This document shows, one piece after another, positions 48,613 to 51,121 of a stretch of DNA of 51,121 nucleotides (position 1 is the stretch's first letter; every line of letters begins with the position of its first letter). The stretch is from Planktosalinus sp963977065. GTDB lineage: Bacteria > Bacteroidota > Bacteroidia > Flavobacteriales > Flavobacteriaceae. Position numbers and translations under genes: made by a program. Below the pieces are notes generated by a model. The model made no database searches. It saw only the letters and a list, made by a program, of their open reading frames with translations, and was not told the DNA's origin. The DNA is taken from assembly GCA_963977065.1 (NCBI GenBank), contig CAXBNF010000018.1, positions 1-51,121 on the forward strand. Direction: 5' to 3'.

Positions 48613-50976
48613 ATGACTAAAAAACTGCTTTTAATTTCTTTTGTTCTCCTATCAACACTCTCACTAAGCGCCCAAACATCAACTCTCACCGTAGAAAAAA
48701 TCATGCAGGACCCCAAATGGATGGGTACCTTTCCTTCAGAGATTAAATGGGATGATCACAGCGAGTTTATCTATTTTAAATACAATCGTGACAACGACCC
48801 GACAGATTCCCTGTATCGCATTGCAATTAAAAAGCCCAATGTGATTGAAAAAGTTAACTGGGAAAAAGAAAAAGAACTGGTTCCATTTAACGGGAATTAC
48901 AATAACAAAAAAACATTAAAACTCTATACAAAAGACAATACTCTAAAAGTATATGATTTAAAGACTAAAAAAGAAAGAGATATCATTGAATTACCTGGCA
49001 GAATAATAAACCCGGTTTTTCTGGCCAATGAAAATCATATTGCTTTTCAGTTTGACAAGAATGCATTTGTGTATTCACTAGAAACAGGGGTTTTAAAAAA
49101 AGTAACCAATATTCAAAATGGTGAAAAAAAAGCAGATAAAGAAACTGAAAAGTCAGCCAAAAACAACTGGTTAAGAGACGATAACCTGGAGTTATTGCAA
49201 GTAATCAAAGAACGCGAAGACAAAAAAGAAAGTACTAAAAAATTCAATGAATTTACAAAAGACGAAGAACCTTATGAATTCTATCTTGGTAAAAAGTCGA
49301 TGACCAATCTACAGGTCTCACCAGATGAAACTTTTGTAACATTTAATTTATTTTCAAGAGGAGATTCAGACGCTACCATTGTGCCAGATTATATTGACGC
49401 TTCCGGTTATACCGTCGATTTAAACACACGTTCTAAAGTGGGTGATAATCAAACACAAGTTAAACTTGCTGTTTACAACCTTAAAAAGGACACCGTTTAT
49501 ATGGTTAATACCGAAAATCTCCCCGGCATCAAAGACCTTCCAGATTATGTAAAAGACTACCCTGAAAAGGAATGGGAAGAAAAAGTGCGCGACGTCTATT
49601 TATCAAGAGTTTACTTTTCTGATAACGGAAACCACGCCATCGTCAATGTGCGTTCTAAAGACAATAAAGACCGCTGGATTGCAAAATTAGAGCTTGAAAC
49701 CGGCGAACTTGAATCACTTGACAGACAACGTGACGAGGCTTGGATTGCCGGTCCCGGAATTGGTTGGTCAATGGGTGGCGGCACCATGGGTTGGTTGCCC
49801 GATAATAAACACTTTTATTTTCAATCGGAAGCAACGGGTTATTCTCATTTATACCTTTTGGATGTTACTAACGGAAGAAAAAAAGCCTTAACCTCAGGTA
49901 CCTTTGAGGTTTTTGACCCCTTTATTTCAAATGACAAAAAACACTGGTATCTCACCACCTCTGAAGTTGATCCAGGTGAACGACACTTTTACAAAATGCC
50001 GTTGATGGGCGGAAAAATGGAAAAACTTACCAATCTCACCGGAAATAATGAAGTGTCATTATCCCCGGATGAAAAATATATGGCAATCAGATATTCATAT
50101 AGTAATCAGCCCTGGGAATTGTATTACAAACCCACAATAGCCAATGTAAAAGAAACTCCTTTGACAAATGGGCAAACCGAAGAATTTAGCAGCTACAACT
50201 GGCGCGACCCTCAAATGGTACATTTCACGGCTTCAGATGGTGTTAAAGTACCTGCAAGACTCTATACCCCTTCAGCAGAAGCCAAAAATGGTGCTGCAGT
50301 GATTTTTGTTCACGGTGCTGGTTATTTACAGAATGTGCATAAATGGTGGTCGCTTTACTTTAGGGAATATATGTTTCACAATTTATTGACAGATTTAGGT
50401 TATACTGTTTTAGATATTGATTACCGAGGAAGCGCCGGATATGGAAGAGACTGGAGGACTGCCATTTATCGCCATATGGGCGGAAAAGATTTGTCTGACC
50501 AAGTTGATGGAGCAAAATATCTCATTGAAGAAATGGGTGTTGACCCTGAAAGAGTGGGCATCTATGGCGGAAGCTATGGCGGTTTCATAACACTAATGGC
50601 TCTATTTAACGAAGCAGGAACGTTTAAAAGTGGAGCTGCGTTGCGATCAGTTACAGACTGGGCTCATTACAACCACGGTTATACATCAAACATTTTAAAC
50701 GAACCAACTACTGACCCCATTGCTTATCGACGCTCCTCACCCATTTATTTCGCCGAAGGGCTTGAAGGACATCTTTTAATCGCTCATGGGATGGTAGATA
50801 TCAATGTACATTTTCAGGATGTGGTGCGGCTAGCACAACGATTAATCGAATTGGAAAAAGACAATTGGGAAATGGCGGTTTATCCTGCAGAAGATCATGG
50901 TTTTGTGGAACCCAGCAGCTGGATTGACGAGTATAAACGTATTTTGAAGTTGTTTAACGATACGCTTCTTGAGTAA
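48613..50976 (+). CDS. Secreted S9-family prolyl oligopeptidase-like peptidase
   Basis: A 787-residue protein with a signal peptide (MTKKLLLISFVLLSTLSLSAQ). A beta-propeller region (about 40-520) is followed by an alpha/beta hydrolase domain with YRGSAGYGRDWRTA, the nucleophile in GIYGGSYGGFITLMA (about residue 655), the acid in HGMVDINVHF and the histidine in AEDHGFVEP. The pattern is that of dipeptidyl-peptidase IV or acylaminoacyl-peptidase-like enzymes. It is probably periplasmic and removes N-terminal dipeptides. It is a monocistronic unit with a strong hairpin behind it. Confidence 0.9.
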   Translation: MTKKLLLISFVLLSTLSLSAQTSTLTVEKIMQDPKWMGTFPSEIKWDDHSEFIYFKYNRDNDPTDSLYRIAIKKPNVIEKVNWEKEKELVPFNGNYNNKKTLKLYTKDNTLKVYDLKTKKERDIIELPGRIINPVFLANENHIAFQFDKNAFVYSLETGVLKKVTNIQNGEKKADKETEKSAKNNWLRDDNLELLQVIKEREDKKESTKKFNEFTKDEEPYEFYLGKKSMTNLQVSPDETFVTFNLFSRGDSDATIVPDYIDASGYTVDLNTRSKVGDNQTQVKLAVYNLKKDTVYMVNTENLPGIKDLPDYVKDYPEKEWEEKVRDVYLSRVYFSDNGNHAIVNVRSKDNKDRWIAKLELETGELESLDRQRDEAWIAGPGIGWSMGGGTMGWLPDNKHFYFQSEATGYSHLYLLDVTNGRKKALTSGTFEVFDPFISNDKKHWYLTTSEVDPGERHFYKMPLMGGKMEKLTNLTGNNEVSLSPDEKYMAIRYSYSNQPWELYYKPTIANVKETPLTNGQTEEFSSYNWRDPQMVHFTASDGVKVPARLYTPSAEAKNGAAVIFVHGAGYLQNVHKWWSLYFREYMFHNLLTDLGYTVLDIDYRGSAGYGRDWRTAIYRHMGGKDLSDQVDGAKYLIEEMGVDPERVGIYGGSYGGFITLMALFNEAGTFKSGAALRSVTDWAHYNHGYTSNILNEPTTDPIAYRRSSPIYFAEGLEGHLLIAHGMVDINVHFQDVVRLAQRLIELEKDNWEMAVYPAEDHGFVEPSSWIDEYKRILKLFNDTLLE

Positions 50977-51003
50977 ACTACTAATATAAAGCCTCTAAAA
51001 AAC

Positions 51004-51035
51004 AAAGGGACAAACTAAATTAGTTTGTCCCTTTT
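51004..51035 (+). terminator. Terminator hairpin after the S9 peptidase gene
   Basis: AAAGGGACAAACTA (51004-51017) pairs perfectly with TAGTTTGTCCCTTT (51021-51034) around an AAT loop. The 14-bp stem is strong and symmetrical, so it can also serve the convergent minus-strand gene. Confidence 0.85.
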
Positions 51036-51062
51036 CCAATTAAGCGAAAGTTTGTAGATGCA

Positions 51063-51121
51063 TTAATTGTTTTGAGGAAACCCTTCTAATGGATTGTTGT
51101 CCCAGAATACACGTTGTAATA
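51063..51121 (-). CDS. C-terminal fragment of an unidentified gene
   Basis: On the minus strand the last 18 codons read LQRVFWDNNPLEGFPQNN and a TAA stop (51063-51065). The start lies beyond the window. Placement just behind a shared hairpin supports a real gene end, but it is too short to assign a family. Confidence 0.5.
   Translation of the reverse strand, partial: LQRVFWDNNPLEGFPQNN

Noticed and set aside
1..51121. tRNA, rRNA, prophage or defence genes
   Set aside because: No clover-leaf sequence, rRNA segment, phage structural gene or known defence motif was recognised on either strand.

Overview
The window looks like a chromosomal segment of a low-GC member of the Bacteroidota, most likely a marine-type Flavobacteriaceae. 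Support for this comes from the gliding gene gldI, Bacteroidota-typical families (DUF4834, 2TM-domain proteins, a cyclophilin-FKBP fusion, a YfhO-type membrane protein), several TTG starts, weak Shine-Dalgarno signals, and promoters of the TTG-N19/21-TAnnTTTG type. No rRNA, tRNA, CRISPR array, transposase or phage gene was seen. Most of the window is conserved housekeeping DNA in short operons. Layout: 1-0.3 kb holds the 3' end of a tandem-repeat protein. 0.36-5.9 kb (minus) is a surface-polysaccharide or envelope block with a Wzx-like flippase, a glycosyltransferase, a YfhO-like protein and DUF4834. 6.0-8.15 kb (plus) has an outer-membrane transporter-like protein and a GNAT-like protein. 8.2-12.9 kb (minus) has an alpha-oxoamine synthase and a cysteine-synthase-like PLP enzyme, read here as a probable sulfonolipid (capnine) pair, followed by an exported oligopeptidase B. 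12.9-17.9 kb (plus) has YbaB, Maf, a lipoprotein, a small MscS-like channel and a long PIG-L deacetylase. 17.9-25.45 kb (plus) has a 36-codon membrane ORF with its Na+/solute symporter, then FtsK, a LolA-like protein, an LptF/G permease and RibB. 25.4-30.6 kb (minus) has a KdnA-like aminotransferase, a nitroreductase, a LytTR regulator, a 2TM protein, a histidine kinase fused to a 2TM domain, and a TPR-like protein. 30.75-38.5 kb (plus) has a DHH phosphoesterase, GldI, a cyclophilin-FKBP protein, a beta-CASP metallo-hydrolase, an M3 peptidase, a VOC protein, a 56-aa membrane ORF and MiaE. 38.5-48.2 kb (minus) has Ppx, Ppk1 and SixA, then PdxH, RNase Z, an inserted membrane-protein gene flanked by a duplicated gene end, a conserved 111-aa protein, PyrB, PyrR and ribosomal protein S1. 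48.6-51 kb (plus) has a secreted S9 peptidase, and the last 59 bases hold the 3' end of another minus-strand gene. How the genes may work together: the first minus block probably makes or exports surface glycans. FtsK, LolA-like and LptF/G link chromosome segregation with envelope biogenesis. SixA, Ppk1 and Ppx form a polyphosphate-turnover operon. PyrR and PyrB form a pyrimidine unit. The kinase, 2TM protein and LytTR regulator form a compact signalling unit. The least ordinary features are the putative sulfonolipid pair, the KdnA-like enzyme with no KdnB partner nearby, the kinase-2TM fusion, the membrane-protein gene placed behind a duplicated 3' gene end at 43.8-44.3 kb, two very small membrane ORFs, and a set of dispersed intergenic palindromes. 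I found no convincing wholly new multi-gene system. All functional calls rest on reading motifs by eye, with no database search.
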